DNA of 64,000 nt, taken from Isoetes taiwanensis (Eukaryota > Streptophyta > Lycopodiopsida > Isoetales > Isoetaceae). A program made the position numbers and the translations under genes. Every line of letters starts with the position of its first letter. The first letter of the stretch is position 1. This document shows positions 46,771 to 59,356 of this stretch, one piece after another. The stretch spans positions 374,001 to 438,000 of the forward strand of contig JAJEKV010000032.1 of assembly GCA_021234155.1 (NCBI GenBank). Reading direction: 5' to 3'. The notes below the pieces were generated by a model. The model saw nothing but the letters and a program-made list of their open reading frames with translations. It searched no databases and had not been told where the DNA came from.

Positions 46771-46920
46771 ACCAGGAGTCACCACTTTGGGACAAGTTTT
46801 GCGTCAATGTTGCGACGATTACCAAATTGTAAGTTTTATGGGAAACCAGGCAAAGGGACAAAGACAAGAATGATAGCATATGTAGGTGGCATTGGCGGAA
46901 AGGGTAGGTCAGCATGTCCA

Positions 46921-48561
46921 TGTGACGCTCCCTGCTAAACATACGGCGCCCGGCCGTACACTCGGCAGGAAATCCCCCGTCCGGCTCAACAACCGCACAG
47001 GCCCTCCGTCTATCCCACACTATGGAACTCCCGTAGTGCGGAAAGGGGACACGAAGGTGTCTTGCGCGCCCTTCCCCTATGGGCTCCTATCACAGCGGAA
47101 GCATAAACAACGTCAGAACTAGCAATAACAATACAACATACTACCTCGAAGGGTAGTCCATCACATATCCACATGAGCAAAGAAGATAATCATAAACCAT
47201 AAAACATGAGAGCTCCTACCCATGGCTCCGACTCATAAGGAGGTAGACTGACTGGATAGGTCTCAAGATAGAGCAGACCGAGTCATAACAATGGCGAGGG
47301 CTGGCATAAGACAATGGCTAGGGTTGACCACTCCATCCGCCCCTCCTGTGCATACTTTGCAGATGGGCTAAATCAGGCTCTGGCATGACTCTAGCCTTCC
47401 GGATACGCAATCCCATGGCATCACCCATCGGGACTACTCCAGGTTGCATCTCCCTGGTCCGATGAGGCAGGAAGGGTTGCATCTCCCCTTCCCAGGGTCT
47501 AGAGGTTCCGGGTAGGGGCTAGAGAATCGTGGCGACACACGATTCGCACCGACTTAACCCCCAAAGCGAGAGCCAAGCCAACACTTGCGGCTCTGAGGCA
47601 TGGCGACACCATTGCCCCCGGGAGGTGTGGGACCCATGCTCGGCCCACACGAAGTGACCGACCATAAGCCTAGCCCACTATGGGATCCCCCAAAGCCCCC
47701 ACTCGGCAGGGATCCTCCCTCCACATTCCCTCGGTCCCGTTATGTGGTGCTGAGTCATATCATAGCCCCGATAGCCCTGGTGGGCTCCTATGCACAAAGC
47801 CGCAACTAATAGGAACTAAGGGATCTACTCTAGAGCATACTACATATGGCCCTAGGTCTCTACCCCCCTTCCCAATACAAGAGGAGCAAACATGATCAAC
47901 CATCATCACATAATCATCATATCATGAGAATAATCATAAGAAGAACATCTTAACCTAATCATACAACCTAACTAAGGGGGGGGTTCATTGATTAGGGTTC
48001 AAGATGTTGAATACTGGAGTTCTAGGATGGCTCTACTCTAGATACAAGATACTAGCACATCCGGAATGCTAATTCCGGATGAGCTATCACAACTACTACC
48101 CTACATACCTGCTCCCGATGCTCTCCCTCCAGATCCGGTGTGCCTCCATGGTCTTGACTCACGTGATCTTTGCTCTTGCTCCAAGAACGAAGTCTACCTG
48201 GCGGGGCTGCTGCACTAGTCTATGCCACGACAAGCGATGTTCTAAACGGGTTTTGAGCAGTAGGTGTCTCTCGGGTGCTAGGGCTGGAAAGAGGCCTAGG
48301 GTTAGGGTTCCGGCCTATATAAGTTAGGGTCCACCTAGGATGCCACGTGGCACCAATGGTGAGTCTCGTGTGGCGGTTGCCCAATAGGTTAAGGCCACGT
48401 GGAAAATGGTCTTAACCTAAGGTTGGCTAAGTTATATGAATAACTTAGTCATGCCCCCTAGTGCCACAATCTATGGTATACAAGGCTATGAAGATAGACT
48501 TGTATAGTGACGGGTCCAGGAATATACGTATTCATAGCGTATATTCCCCTCGAACGTCACA
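46921..48561 (-). repeat. 3' LTR of the chromovirus
   Basis: 1641 bp, TG...CA ends with 7-bp inverted termini TGTGACG/CGTCACA. It shares long identical blocks with the right LTR (for example around 47100-47220 and 47840-48060) separated by clusters of differences. A TATATAAG lies near 48311. Confidence 0.9.
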
Positions 48562-49489
48562 TTCTCCCCCCCTTAGGACAATGCTGTCCTCAGCATTGCG
48601 CTAAGGTGACTAACCTACCTTATGCACGCAAAACAACATAACATACTCTTTAATTCAATTTAAAGCGGTCAACTTCCTATTAAAAGTTAATTGTCAAAAT
48701 TTAGGCTATATTTGTACTTATACAAAATTATACAACCTTAACGTTACTTCTCATAATAATTAGGAAATATTACTATAAGAGTTATTAGGGTTCATAATCT
48801 AAATTATGGCTCCCCTATCCCTCTCGTAATCGCCCCTCCTCGATGCCCACCTCTAACTTGCACGCACAAGGAGCACATTACATTAGTTTAATTAATAAAT
48901 TTGTGGTTTTAGGGGACCACCCCCTTACCTACCTCCTTGAGCCGAACTACTAGCTCAAGGTTACCCTACTACCTTGCATTGATCATGGCCCCATAAGGAT
49001 TTGAGCTTAAGGACCATTTAAGATGATCCTATCATCGCCCATGATCAAGTGCTACCTTGTACCACGATCCCCGGTCGAGTACACCCCGGTCACATCATGC
49101 CCCAAGGGTTTTAAGCTAGGGGGCGTCTCCACGATCCCATCGCCGCGCATGATCACTTTCACCTTCACCATGACCCTCCCACGGCCCGGTGTAAGTCCCC
49201 GCGCGGCGGCATAGAAACATCCGATCGATGTCTCATCGCCGCCCACCATGCCTCATTCCTCACTCACATGACCCTAATGGTCATGCACCCTCTTTGGTGC
49301 GTGTTGGCCTAGAGAATGCCTTAAAGGCGTATCCCATCGCCGCCCACCGCGTTCCAAGATTACGGCACATGCACTCTACTAACTAGAATACATGAGGCGA
49401 ACTTAAGGCTAACTAAGAAACATACTAAGCTAACCTCTGGCAAGTCGGCGTCGATTAGTTCGGAGGCGACTCGCCCATCAAACTCCTTC
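48562..49489. other. Chromovirus 3' untranslated region
   Basis: Between the chromodomain end and the polypurine tract. Contains repeated 'gatca..gccccatcgcc' phrases near 49030-49350. The ORFs on both strands are unsupported. Confidence 0.5.
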
Positions 49490-50461
49490 ATAAACTACGG
49501 GTATTGCTTCTCCAAATCACCTTCAATACCCATGTCGCGTCTTCCACGGGCAAGTGCTTCCACTTGACCAAATCTTTGGAGGAATTGAGACCCCTAGTCC
49601 TCTTGAATGACTTATCAAGAAGGAACTCGGGCACTATTTCAACTTGATCCTCCGTCATTTCCAACAAAGTTGGAGTATCAAAACCTCCTCGGGGTTAGGA
49701 TCGTGCCTTTTCAATAAACTCACATGGAAGACCCTAAGGTGGCCAAGAGATCCAACTTGTAGGCTTGAGAGCCCACTCTTCTCCAAGATGGTGAGCGGGC
49801 CCGGCCCACCTAGGGGCGAGCTTCTTACAATTGCCCGATCTGAAGCTTCCCTTGCTTAACCTTTACTTGAGCCAACTTTATGCGCCACAACAAAACAACT
49901 CCCAAGGGTTTTACCTCTATCGCTTGACTCTTGGATATGCCCATCTTTGTTGAAGATACTCCCACACTTCTACCAAAAGCTACCGCATATATCTTTGTCG
50001 TTGTTGAGAAACTTCCACCTTGGGCACTAATTTATGCCACATAACTAGGGTCAAGCATTGATAAGCATATAACCCGATCATGGGGAGACATCTTGATGAC
50101 TCTTGCTTCATATTATTATGCGTAATTGACCCGGTGGATGTACTCGGCCCATTTGGATTACTTGTTCCAATCATAGTTTCTCAACGTGCTCTCAAATTTG
50201 TGTTGGTGCGGTCCCTTTGCGATTTTGCTGCAAATGATAAGCAAAACTCATCAACAAGTTGGTGCGGCTTCGTGTTGAAGAAGTCTTGCTAAGCGTCGCT
50301 AAAGAACTTGGATCTCTTTTGGTGATGATCGACCTGTGCCTTCCATGCGACCCTAAAAGAACCATCAAGGCTTCAAAGCTTCTTGTTGTCCTTGGAAGGC
50401 CCGCTATGAAAACCATCTTTGAAGACTTCCCACTTGGCGTCTGGCACCGCCAAGGTTCCAA
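49490..50461 (-). pseudogene. Chromovirus integrase with C-terminal chromodomain
   Basis: Core fragments: FIAGLPRTTRSFEALMV (about 50410) and, near 50110, WAEYIHRVNYA. The tail KLAPRWAGP...LKPTSW (near 49800) and the strand corresponding to VFHVSLLKRHDP match the integrase end. Then an uninterrupted frame runs TPTLLEMTEDQVEIVPEFLL, DKSFKRTRG and LVKWKHLPVEDATWVLKVIW (49690-49500): the chromodomain with LVKWK and EDATW. Chromodomains in this lineage bind modified histone H3 and direct insertion. The chromodomain is the best-kept part. Confidence 0.85.
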
Positions 50462-50771
50462 AACTCACGGAATTCGAAGTTGTTCCGCCCTTGCTGCTGG
50501 CTCCAGCGGCATTCTTGGATATAATCGATTATCTGTTTCTTCATGTCCGGCCGAAGTAGCTACTTCTAATCTTGAAGTAGACCTTTATAAATTTTGCATG
50601 GCGGAATTAGGGCTATTATGCGTGTCATGGAAGATTTTTTTTTTCTTACTCCTTATATTTTTTGAGTGCACGCATAGTTGTTCTTTGCTATTAAAGATTA
50701 CCTTCCTTTTTAAAATATTTGAAGGTTTCTCTTTCTTAATCAGTCCTTGCACTCTTGCAAAGACTAGCCCA

Positions 50772-51865
50772 CTATGCTTGAACTCTATTGTTGGCGGAGA
50801 TGGCTTCTTCTATCTTCTTGCGAATTCGCTGTAGAAGTGGAGATGGCATTGCAAATTGATGCTTCAAAAGCTTGCCAATGAGTGGCGGCGTCTTAACATC
50901 TCTCTGGCTGCATGCTCTTCCATTCATTTCTTTGTGAGATCGCGATGTCGTCGAGAGAATTGATGAAGAAATCATCCAAGGAATCTTGAAGATGTAGATC
51001 CTCAAATGCATACAAGTTGGTGGAGCATTCCATAGATTCAAGGGCATCCTTTGTGAAGTGATAGTGCCCATACCAAGTTCTGAAGGAGTCTTATAATTAT
51101 CTTCTCCCTTCATCCTTATTTGCTGATTGCTCGAGCTTAAGTCAATTTCTGAAGAATCTTGCTTCTTGGGCTGATCCATTATGTCGTTGCTTGTTAAGCT
51201 GCCCATGGTTGATATACATCTTTAGATTTACATCCCGGCTGAAAGGATCCTTAAGTCGATCAACTCCTACAAGCTGCTTCTTGAGCTCGCTGGCTCGAGG
51301 AAGTGCTGATTCTATAAAGAGCCTTGCTGATTGGCTCTCGCCTCGGCAAGAGTGATTTAGGACTCTATGCCTCTATAGAGCAAAAGCTCTCAAATTTCAC
51401 TGGAGATATATCATGGGCTTCTTGATTAACTTAGAAATTGGCGGGGCAACTATTTCAAGTAGCATCTTCCTTCTTACTATTGCGATTAGGAATTGACAAC
51501 TTGTAGCTTATGTACGACCTCATTCCTCATGTTGTACTTAAGTAATTGCTTTTCTGGGCATGCGTTGCCACGATTGGAATTACTTCCTTAACTTAAATTA
51601 TAAGGTACTTGCTCTTTGGTGCTAGGATAAGTATCTCCTCGCTTATGATAATCAAATATTGCCTTAGCCGGCTTTAATATTGCATGCTTATTATGAGGTC
51701 ATAGTTGCCAATGTACATAAGTTGGTGCCGATGCTCTACTTTGCTTAGCTCTAGGTTGATGTCGAGCTTGACTCTTGTTCCGTTAGTGCTGCTAATTACT
51801 TGGCCTTGGCTTAATTCTGGCCTAGATTTAGACTTAAGAGTCTTGCTCTTAAAGATGTCGATCAT
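50772..51865 (-). pseudogene. Chromovirus protease and reverse transcriptase remnant
   Basis: 51865-51674: VKLDINLELSKVEHRHQLMY then YDLIISMQY, the retropepsin C-terminal strand (DvIlGM.W). 51206-50772: QRMPLNLWNAPPTCMHL corresponds to MPFGLxNAPxTF, and in the neighbouring frame DSLDDFFINSLDDIAISQ holds the YxDD box as SLDD. SHKEMNGRA and LLKHQFAMPS follow the family pattern after the box. Several frame changes; inactive. Confidence 0.75.
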
Positions 51866-54800
51866 CTAGGAGGTGCAAAATTACAAGTTAAAGAACTACT
51901 TACATAAATCCTATGGCCACAAGTTAGTCGGCATGACATTACTTTTGGGCACACATAGAAAAATTATATGATTAGATAATTATTCTTGTTTTAGATCTAA
52001 TCTATACTCTAGGATCTACCCTTTCTTAATTATTACCCTCTTGAAATAGCCCCACCTTTGAGTTGATGCCATCTAAAGTTGGCGGGGACTTATTAGATTG
52101 CTTCCCTTCATTTGGTCGGATTATTCCTTATCTTTGAAGTACTCGTCATATACATGGTCGACGGTTATCCTTCTATTGAATCCTTCTTAGCGAGGTGATC
52201 AAGCTCACGAAGAGGTTCCAATATGTTGGATATCTGCCAGCAATGTATACAATTATTGTACTCCATACATTTTCTTCCCAACTTGAAGCTTTGCTCCATT
52301 CTTGGGTCCATCTTTCTAAAAGGAAAAGACAAAAAACATCTACTCGAAATTTCGTCCCCATCCCATCATGGATGCTATCACCCATAATTCTAAGAAACTC
52401 AACTATCAGATAGGTCCTCTAGCTTGCTTAAAGTTGGTGTAGTCGTTAATTATTTGGAGTAGCAAGGCGATGATCCATAATTTGTTGAAAAGAATCTGGG
52501 TATCCTTGGAGTTGTTGCATGATCATTCAAGTGCCTGCTTTCTTTTAATGCACATATTCGACTGTTTTCGTCCTAATGTTGTTGATGCTGACTACCTTCA
52601 TTAACATTATCCCTCTTAGTGGACTTGGCGATGTAGTGGCGACCTAAGGTTAGGTGTTGCATCCCAAAGGCTTGAAGGTCATGTTCACCATCACGTAGAA
52701 TCTTTCGTGTTTAACTCATCGCCTTGAAGGTTATTAGATTCGAGGATGATTCTTCTAACTCTTGAATTGATATTGTTGTGTTGAGCTTGTTGATTTGATT
52801 CTTCATTTTGGCGGCGACATCTTTCTTGTTATAAGGCCCGATGACAATGTTGAGTACTTTACCACTTCTAAGCGTGCAACTTCTCTTGAGGAGAGGAGTT
52901 TGTGTGCATCTATCGCAAGGACTAATCTTGGTGATCAATTAATAATGCTAATATTTGGTCCCTCATGATGCCTCTTCTTGATGGTGCTTGACCTCCAATC
53001 TCTAAGGTAGAAGATTGTCGTAATCTTGAGATGGCATTTATCGAGGTTGATCATTTACTTTCGGAAGTGTCGGTGATGAGGAAGAAGTTTGTTGCGATTT
53101 GCCATATTCCTATTCTGAGAGGCCCACCCTTGCTGGCTTGTAGTACCTCCTTAGTCAAGCATGTTTGCTTGAAGTCCAAATCTGATACTACTATGGCACG
53201 GATACCTATGATAATTTCCCTTGGGAGGTATATCGGTCTCATCCTTTAGGGCTCTTGATATCATAAGTCGATGAAGTCTACTTGTTGGTGGTGTAGCTGT
53301 GACATTAGTCATCGATGTGGGGTCGTTCCTCGAGGCAATATGGCACTTGGAGAGTATCCTTGACTAGGAGGTGTTCACTCCCTAATGTCATCAATTTCAT
53401 AAGTGCCACGATGCCCATTGGCTGTTGCATAGCCCTCTTGGCAAGTCTTATGTCTGATCTTGATGTCGCATGATCGTCCTTAGATAGGGCTCCCTTTCTT
53501 ATTTGTGTTAGGCCTTCCCTGTACACCATCTTGGCCTTTGATTTTGCTGAAGTTTCCTCCATAAGTTTGCCCACAGCTTTCAATTCGTTGATGTTGTCGA
53601 AAGTGGCTCCTTGTCGAGGGCTCGAGCGAAGGTTCTCGACCTATTTTACTGCCCTAAGCACAAGGCAACTAATACTACCATAACAACAATTACTTGCGTC
53701 TACTTGCTCTACAAACCCCTAATTTCATACCTTTATCCACTCTACCTCAATTGATCCACTTGGCACTTTACTAGGAGAAAGGTACTTATTTCTTGTTATG
53801 GGGTGGTAGAAGGAGACTCATTCCTTTGGTGTACTTGGTGTGCTAGACTGAATTACTTAGATAGAATGTATTCTAGACAATTATCTATGATACAAGACAT
53901 GGCTGAAGACACTTGATGATAAGTGCACCTATAGCGTGTGTTGGTGTATCATACCAGCGTGTGACAACAATTTCTAAGGCCTTGGCAACTATTTGGGGTT
54001 TCTAAGAAAAAGGTTTAATTATACTACCTATATGTAGACAAAGAAGACACTTAGCAAGATAAGGCGACAACTAAGGCTGTGATGAGTGCGGATGCGTCTC
54101 TATCTAGCTTAAGGATCTTAGTTCTAACTATAAGGCTTGGTCATATTGGCAAATGATGCCGGTGTAATAGGGGAGTTCTAGTCAAAATGGCATGGAGATC
54201 AAAGAGATGATCAAAGACATGGAAGGCTTGCTACAGGGAAATCAGGACGTGATTGGCCTCCACTGCGTTACCATCTAACAAAGCTTGATGGCGCCATTGG
54301 AGCAGAGATAGCTATGAAAATGGCTGCTTTGGGATTAAGCAAATGGCTAGAAAATCGCCAAAGGAGAAGAGGTTCAGATGGGGAGAAAATGACAAATGAG
54401 GGCCCTTTTTATAGACTAGGGTACCTCGGGTTCCATGCACAAAGGTTCTTGATGGGGGCGGACTTGAATCTATGGCCATGGTTGTCCAAATGAGCTACCA
54501 TGAAGTGCAATTCTAAACAAAAGCAAAGCAAGAAACACCGCGCATTGTGATTTGTTGGGTCAAAATTGGTCAATTTGGGCAAATTGGGCGAAATCGGGTG
54601 GCATGGCATCGGGGAATGGCTCTACCGAGGTTTTGAGAGAGGGTTTTCTTGTGATGCGACCCGGTTTCGGGTCATTTCTATTTCTATGAAGGGTTTTTGG
54701 GAATTTAAGGATCCTAACATGACTTTCCAGCATGATTCTAACCTAACTCGCAACTTTTGTTACTCAAATTGGACACCTATTAATGTCAGAATGCCGAAAT

Positions 54801-55058
54801 TGGGTGGCGTCGCGCAAAATGGTTCTGCGTCGGGGGTTCTGCGTCGGGGGTTTTTGATGCGACGACCAATTGATTGACTTTGACTTTTTTTTTGCAAAGC
54901 CGGGCTGCGTGGCAAGAATGAGGCCTAGCGTTCGGCTTGAGAGGTCTTTGTAGCGATGCAACCCGAGTTGACTTTGACTCCATATATATACATACAACCA
55001 TTACTTCTAGGAACATATATATATATATGTACAAGTTCAAAATCTTATTCAAAGATTC
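51866..55058. other. Unassigned interior of the chromovirus
   Basis: Minus frames at 52938-52711 (VLNIVIGPYNKKDVAAKMKN) and 53583-53305 (KRAMQQPMGIVALMKLM) look coding but are not recognised; they may be gag/pol spacer or inserted DNA. A TA-rich run lies at 54985-55035. Confidence 0.4.
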
Positions 55059-56041
55059 CTAAATTTCATCTTTTCTAATCCTCCGCGCTAGGTTCATGCT
55101 CTTGAGCATAATGGTCATCCTCTTGGCATGAATGGGTGCGGATCTTGGCCTCCTACGGCTTTGGCGGCTTCTTTGGCGAGATCCCGCCATTGTTGATGTG
55201 GTTGGTAAGTGGTGGCCCATCTTGAACTCCTCAATAGACCTTTGATGTAGGCTTTTCGAAGAGTTTTGGATCAGACTGAGTGCGTTGTTGGCAATGCCGA
55301 ATATTACGAGCAGCTCTCTTGTCTTTGGGGATTTGGCCATGGCGGACCTTCTTAGGAGGGAATTGGGGTGGTGGAGGCTAACACCCCGACCTTGGTCGAC
55401 TACCTTTATTAGATCCATTGGCGAGGAGATAATTCTTGCATCTTTTCTTTTCTTCTTCGTACTCCCATATTTTCCTTGAGCTTTAAGTAGCTTCACCGTG
55501 ATGTTGCCCTCCTTGGACTGCATTGGGTATGGTTGTCGGCGTAAAGTGCGTCGTTCTTTGGCCTCCCTCCTCCTCTTCTTCTTTAGCTCCTTGTGCCCTC
55601 CTCTTGTTGGTGTGGTCCTTCCTCCTCGTGCTCATCCTCCTGCGGTTCGGTAGGTTTGTAGTTCTCGATAACCATGCTCTCCCTCGCCTGGCTTCGCGCC
55701 TCCTTGTTGGCTTCTCCTTGCACGCCTCTTTGCTTCGCTTTTCTTCCGCATTGGTTGCTTTCGCTCCTCTTACTCTTTTGTTCAGAGTAGGTAGGGCTGC
55801 TCCTGCTGCTATTTGCTTTCGGGTACTCTTCTTGGTGTTGGGGTTTCTCACCCTTTCTCGAGGGATTTGCTCTTGCTACTTGTTCATACACGCTCTTCCT
55901 GTAGGGGTTGCTCTCTCTCACAGGTGGAGCGATTAAATGCGAGCCCGGTGGCCAAGTTAGATCATCTGCCCTGGAGTGAGGGGCCTCCACCCAGCAGAAT
56001 TTGCTTATGCAGCCCGTGAGTGTTTCAGCGTTAAGGTGCAT
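55059..56041 (-). pseudogene. Chromovirus gag-like region
   Basis: Three overlapping minus frames (56041-55583, 55851-55483, 55523-55059) hold highly charged sequence rich in Lys, Arg, Glu and Gln, e.g. KPTEPQEDEHEEEGPHQQEE. Position just inside the 5' LTR and composition fit gag, but no clear capsid domain or intact zinc knuckle is seen. Frame changes suggest decay. Confidence 0.5.
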
Positions 56042-56712
56042 TTTGGGCCTCCAACCTTCCTAGCTACTTGTTTGGTCCTCCTAACAACTTAGCTTCCCAG
56101 ATGTGTGGCCTCTTGAGGCGATCTTGCCTCTATCTTGGCGGCTCCTTTTGGGTGCGATATGGAAGCCATTTTGTTGATTCGGTGGACACTCTTATGGCGG
56201 CCGATTAGCTTCTAATTCGCCTTCTGAGGGTAAAGGAAAGTTCAAGCTACTATTTGGGAACTTCTAAGGAGTAGAGGCGCTTTTATAGGTTTATTAGCTA
56301 CTTTTCTTAAGAGTAAATTTATTATAACTATGGGTTAATAATTAAGGTATTTCCCCTAATCCTTAACTATTTCTCAAAATTTCCTAATTCCTTTTGGGCC
56401 AAGTAGTGGTCATTTCGATTTCTTTCAAGCTTTATTTTGGCGATTTCTCATTCAATTTTCACTTGAAGGTGCGGTTCATGAACAACTTGGCTCAAATTTA
56501 CTAGAAAGGTTTCTTTTGACTATATTATTTCTACCACTTAGACTATACTTAATCTAATTCGACCACCGCTAATGGGGAAAAAATTCTCCCATATTTGGCG
56601 GTTCAAGGCTGGAATTCTCATTCCATTCCATAGCTAGGCAGTTAGTCTACCTATTAGGGGGATATGGTCGGTGCTAGCTCTTGGTCAACCAAAGAACATT
56701 GCTCGATACCAT

Positions 56713-58362
56713 TGTAGCGCTCCTGCTAAACATCACGGCGGCCGTATTACACTCAGCAGGAAATCCCCGTCCGGCTCAACAGCGCCTTGCGGGCCCCGAG
56801 TCTATCAGCACTATGGAACTCCGGTAGTGCGGGAGAAAATTCTGAAGGTGTCTTGCGAGCCCACCCTATGGGCTCCTATCCGTGAAGCATAAACAACGTC
56901 GAACTAGCAATAACAATACAACATACTACCTCGAGGGGTAGTCCATCACATATCCACATGAGCAAAGAAGATAATCATAAACCATAAAACATGAGAGCTC
57001 CTACCCATGGCTCAGAGCTCACTTAAGGAGGTGGGCCCCATTTGGATAGATCTCAAGATAGAAGCTGACCAGGAGTCATAACAATGGCGAGGGGGCTGGC
57101 GCTGGAACAATGGCTAGGGTTGACCACTCCATCCGCCCCTCTGTGCATACTTTGCGGATGGGCTAAATCGGGCTCTGGCATGACTCTAGCCTTGGGATCG
57201 CAATCCCATGGCATCACCCAGCGGGACTACTCCGACTTGCATCTCCACACGGTCCGATGAGGCGGGGAAGGGTTGCATCTCCCCCCTTCGAGGGTCTAGA
57301 GGTTGGGCGGCTAGAGAATGCGTGGCGACACCGCGATTAATTACCCGACTTAACCCCCAAAGCGAGAGCCAAGCCAACGCACTTGGACTCGAGGAAGGCG
57401 ACACCATTGCCCCGGAGGTGTCCGGACCCATGCTCGACCTGAAGTGAGTGAGCCGACCATAAGCCCTAGCCCACTATGGGATCCCGAAGCCCCCACTGGC
57501 GGGGATCCTCCCTCCATTCCCTCCGGTCCGTTATGTGGTCTTGAGTCATATCATAGCCCGATAGCTTTGGTGGGTTCCTATGCCTGAGCCGCAACTAATA
57601 GGAAAAAGGGATCTACTCTAGAGCATACTACATATGGCCTAGGTCTCTACCCCCCTTCCCAATACAAGAGGAGCCAAACATGATCAACCATCATCACATA
57701 ATCATCATATCATGAGAATAATCATAAGAAGAACATCTTAACCTAATCATACAACCTAACTAAGGGTTAGGGTTCATTGATTAGGGTTCAAGATGTTGAA
57801 TCACGAGTTCTAGGATGGCTCTACTCTAGATACAAGATACTAGCACATACGGAATGCTAATTCCGGATGAGCTATCTAACTACTACCCTACATACACTGC
57901 TCACGTGCTCTCCCTCCAGATCCGTGTGCCTCCATGGTCTTCGACTCCGTGATCTTGCTCTTGCTCCCAGAGCGAGTCTACCTGGCAGAGGCTGCGCACT
58001 AGTCTATGCCCACGACAAGCGATGTGTTGAAAGCGGGGTTTTGAGCAGTAGGTGAGAATCTCTGGGTGCTAGGGGGTGGAAAGAACCCCTGGGGTTAGGG
58101 TTCGGCCTATATAAGTTGGGTCCACCTAGGATGCCGTGGCAATCAGGTGAGTCTCGTGTGGCGGTTGCCCAATAGGTTAAGGCCCGCGTGGAAAATGGTC
58201 TTAACCTAAGGTTGGCAACAAGTTATATGAATAACTTAGTCATGCCCCCCCTAGTGCCACAATCTATGGTATACAAGGCTATGAAGATAGACTTGTATAG
58301 TGTGAGGAATCCAAGAATATATTATTCATAAGCGTATATTCCTGAGCGATCCGCGATCCACA
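56713..58362 (-). repeat. 5' LTR of the chromovirus
   Basis: About 1650 bp, starting TGTAGCGCTCC, colinear with the left LTR throughout. The outer end (near 58340-58362) has diverged, so its last base is uncertain. Confidence 0.88.
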
Positions 58363-58679
58363 AAGATGCATGATGATGATAAAATGGAAGCTAGAAGCGG
58401 AATTGGGAATTAGCGATGTAATTCTAATGTCTACGATACTTACGCGGTGTGAGTATCTTTGGGAGCAGATCCGTCTTCATCTCTTTGCTTGAATCATTAC
58501 ACTTTGCCATATCCTCATCTGCGACATCCTCGATGCGTCGCCCGATTGCCTAAGAGAGCTCAAACAATATTAAAATAAAGAAGAAGTGTTTTAACCATTC
58601 AAAGAATGGAGCACGCAATGGAGATGGAGGTGAGATGTTCCGTGGAGGCAAACCTCTCCTTCAATTTGCTAAAATTACC

Positions 58680-59356
58680 TTCTTTGGACAAAGATGATAG
58701 AGGCATTTTTCTCTCCAAATTGGGGAAACTTTATTGGTGTTACTTTGCTTTGCAATGAGGGACTACTAAGACTAAAAAGAACACTTGGGAATGTGAAAAT
58801 GAAGTGTGACCCATGTGAAAACAACCTGGCGAAATATGGTTGCACACTAATGTCGATGGGTGGGTAGATATCAATGGTAGTCTGATTAATATCCTTGCCT
58901 CTAGTGCATATGGAGCGATGTTCTTGAAGACTATAGATTGCAGCAAGGTTGGACTAAAATTGATGCACCATGGTTGTGAGAGGATGAAAGAGGCCGTCAT
59001 TGAAGTAGGCAAAATGTTGTACAAATTATTAATGATAACGCATCTACATGTGTGGCAATGGGAAACTTGACTGAGGAGGAGTTCTCTACTGTAGTAAGAA
59101 CACCTTGTGCATCTCATTGTATTGACCTTCTTTTGGAGGATATTGAAAAACTTATTTGGGTAAAATCACCAAACCTAAGGCTTACTATTACTCTTTTTTC
59201 AAGAAGAAGATTTTGCTTAAAAGACTACAGCCGAGACTGACAATGTTGAGGTCCAGTAAGACCAGGTTTGGCATCATATTTATTGTGATTCAATGCTTTC
59301 TAAAGCTAGAGTATAGGATGCAACAAACAATAGTTTCGGATCTTTGGAATAATTGG
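58680..59356 (+). pseudogene. hAT transposase relic, left part
   Basis: Reading gives TNVDGWVDINGSLINILASS, YGAMFLKTIDCS, NVVQIINDNASTCVAMGNLT, TPCASHCIDLLLEDIEKLIW and SSKTRFGIIFIVIQCFLKLE. These follow the DUF659 region of plant hAT transposases in order (TDGWTD...LINFLV...FLKSID...VVQVVTDNASNYVAAG...WTPCAAHCIDLMLEDI...TRFATxFI). hAT enzymes excise and reinsert DNA with 8-bp target duplications. Frameshifts near 58850, 58980 and 59165 inactivate it. An L1-like LINE cuts it at about 59356. 58363-58679 shows no gene. Confidence 0.8.

Larger units (their letters stand above)
46921..58362 (-). mobile_element. Chromovirus (Ty3/gypsy) with 1.64-kb LTRs, 11.4 kb
   Basis: Two direct repeats, 46921-48561 and 56713 to about 58362, flank about 8.1 kb. 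The left one starts TGTGACGC and ends GCGTCACA-like (CGTCACA). Orientation is minus: the primer site TGGTATCGAGC (56711-56701) sits beside the right repeat and the purine tract CCTAAGGGGGGGAGAA (48577-48562) beside the left one. Internal order on the minus strand is gag, protease, RT, integrase, chromodomain. The pol genes are broken. About 3 kb (51900-55050) between gag and protease could not be assigned and may contain nested material. No clear target duplication: the left flank is GTCCA, the right flank is unclear. Confidence 0.88.

Noticed and set aside
50259-50834. 191-codon plus-strand ORF
   Set aside because: It lies antisense to the chromovirus integrase and RT remnants on the minus strand, which match their families.
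46921-58362. Segmental duplication instead of LTRs
   Set aside because: TG/CA ends, a primer site beside one repeat and a purine tract beside the other, with pol between, identify LTRs.
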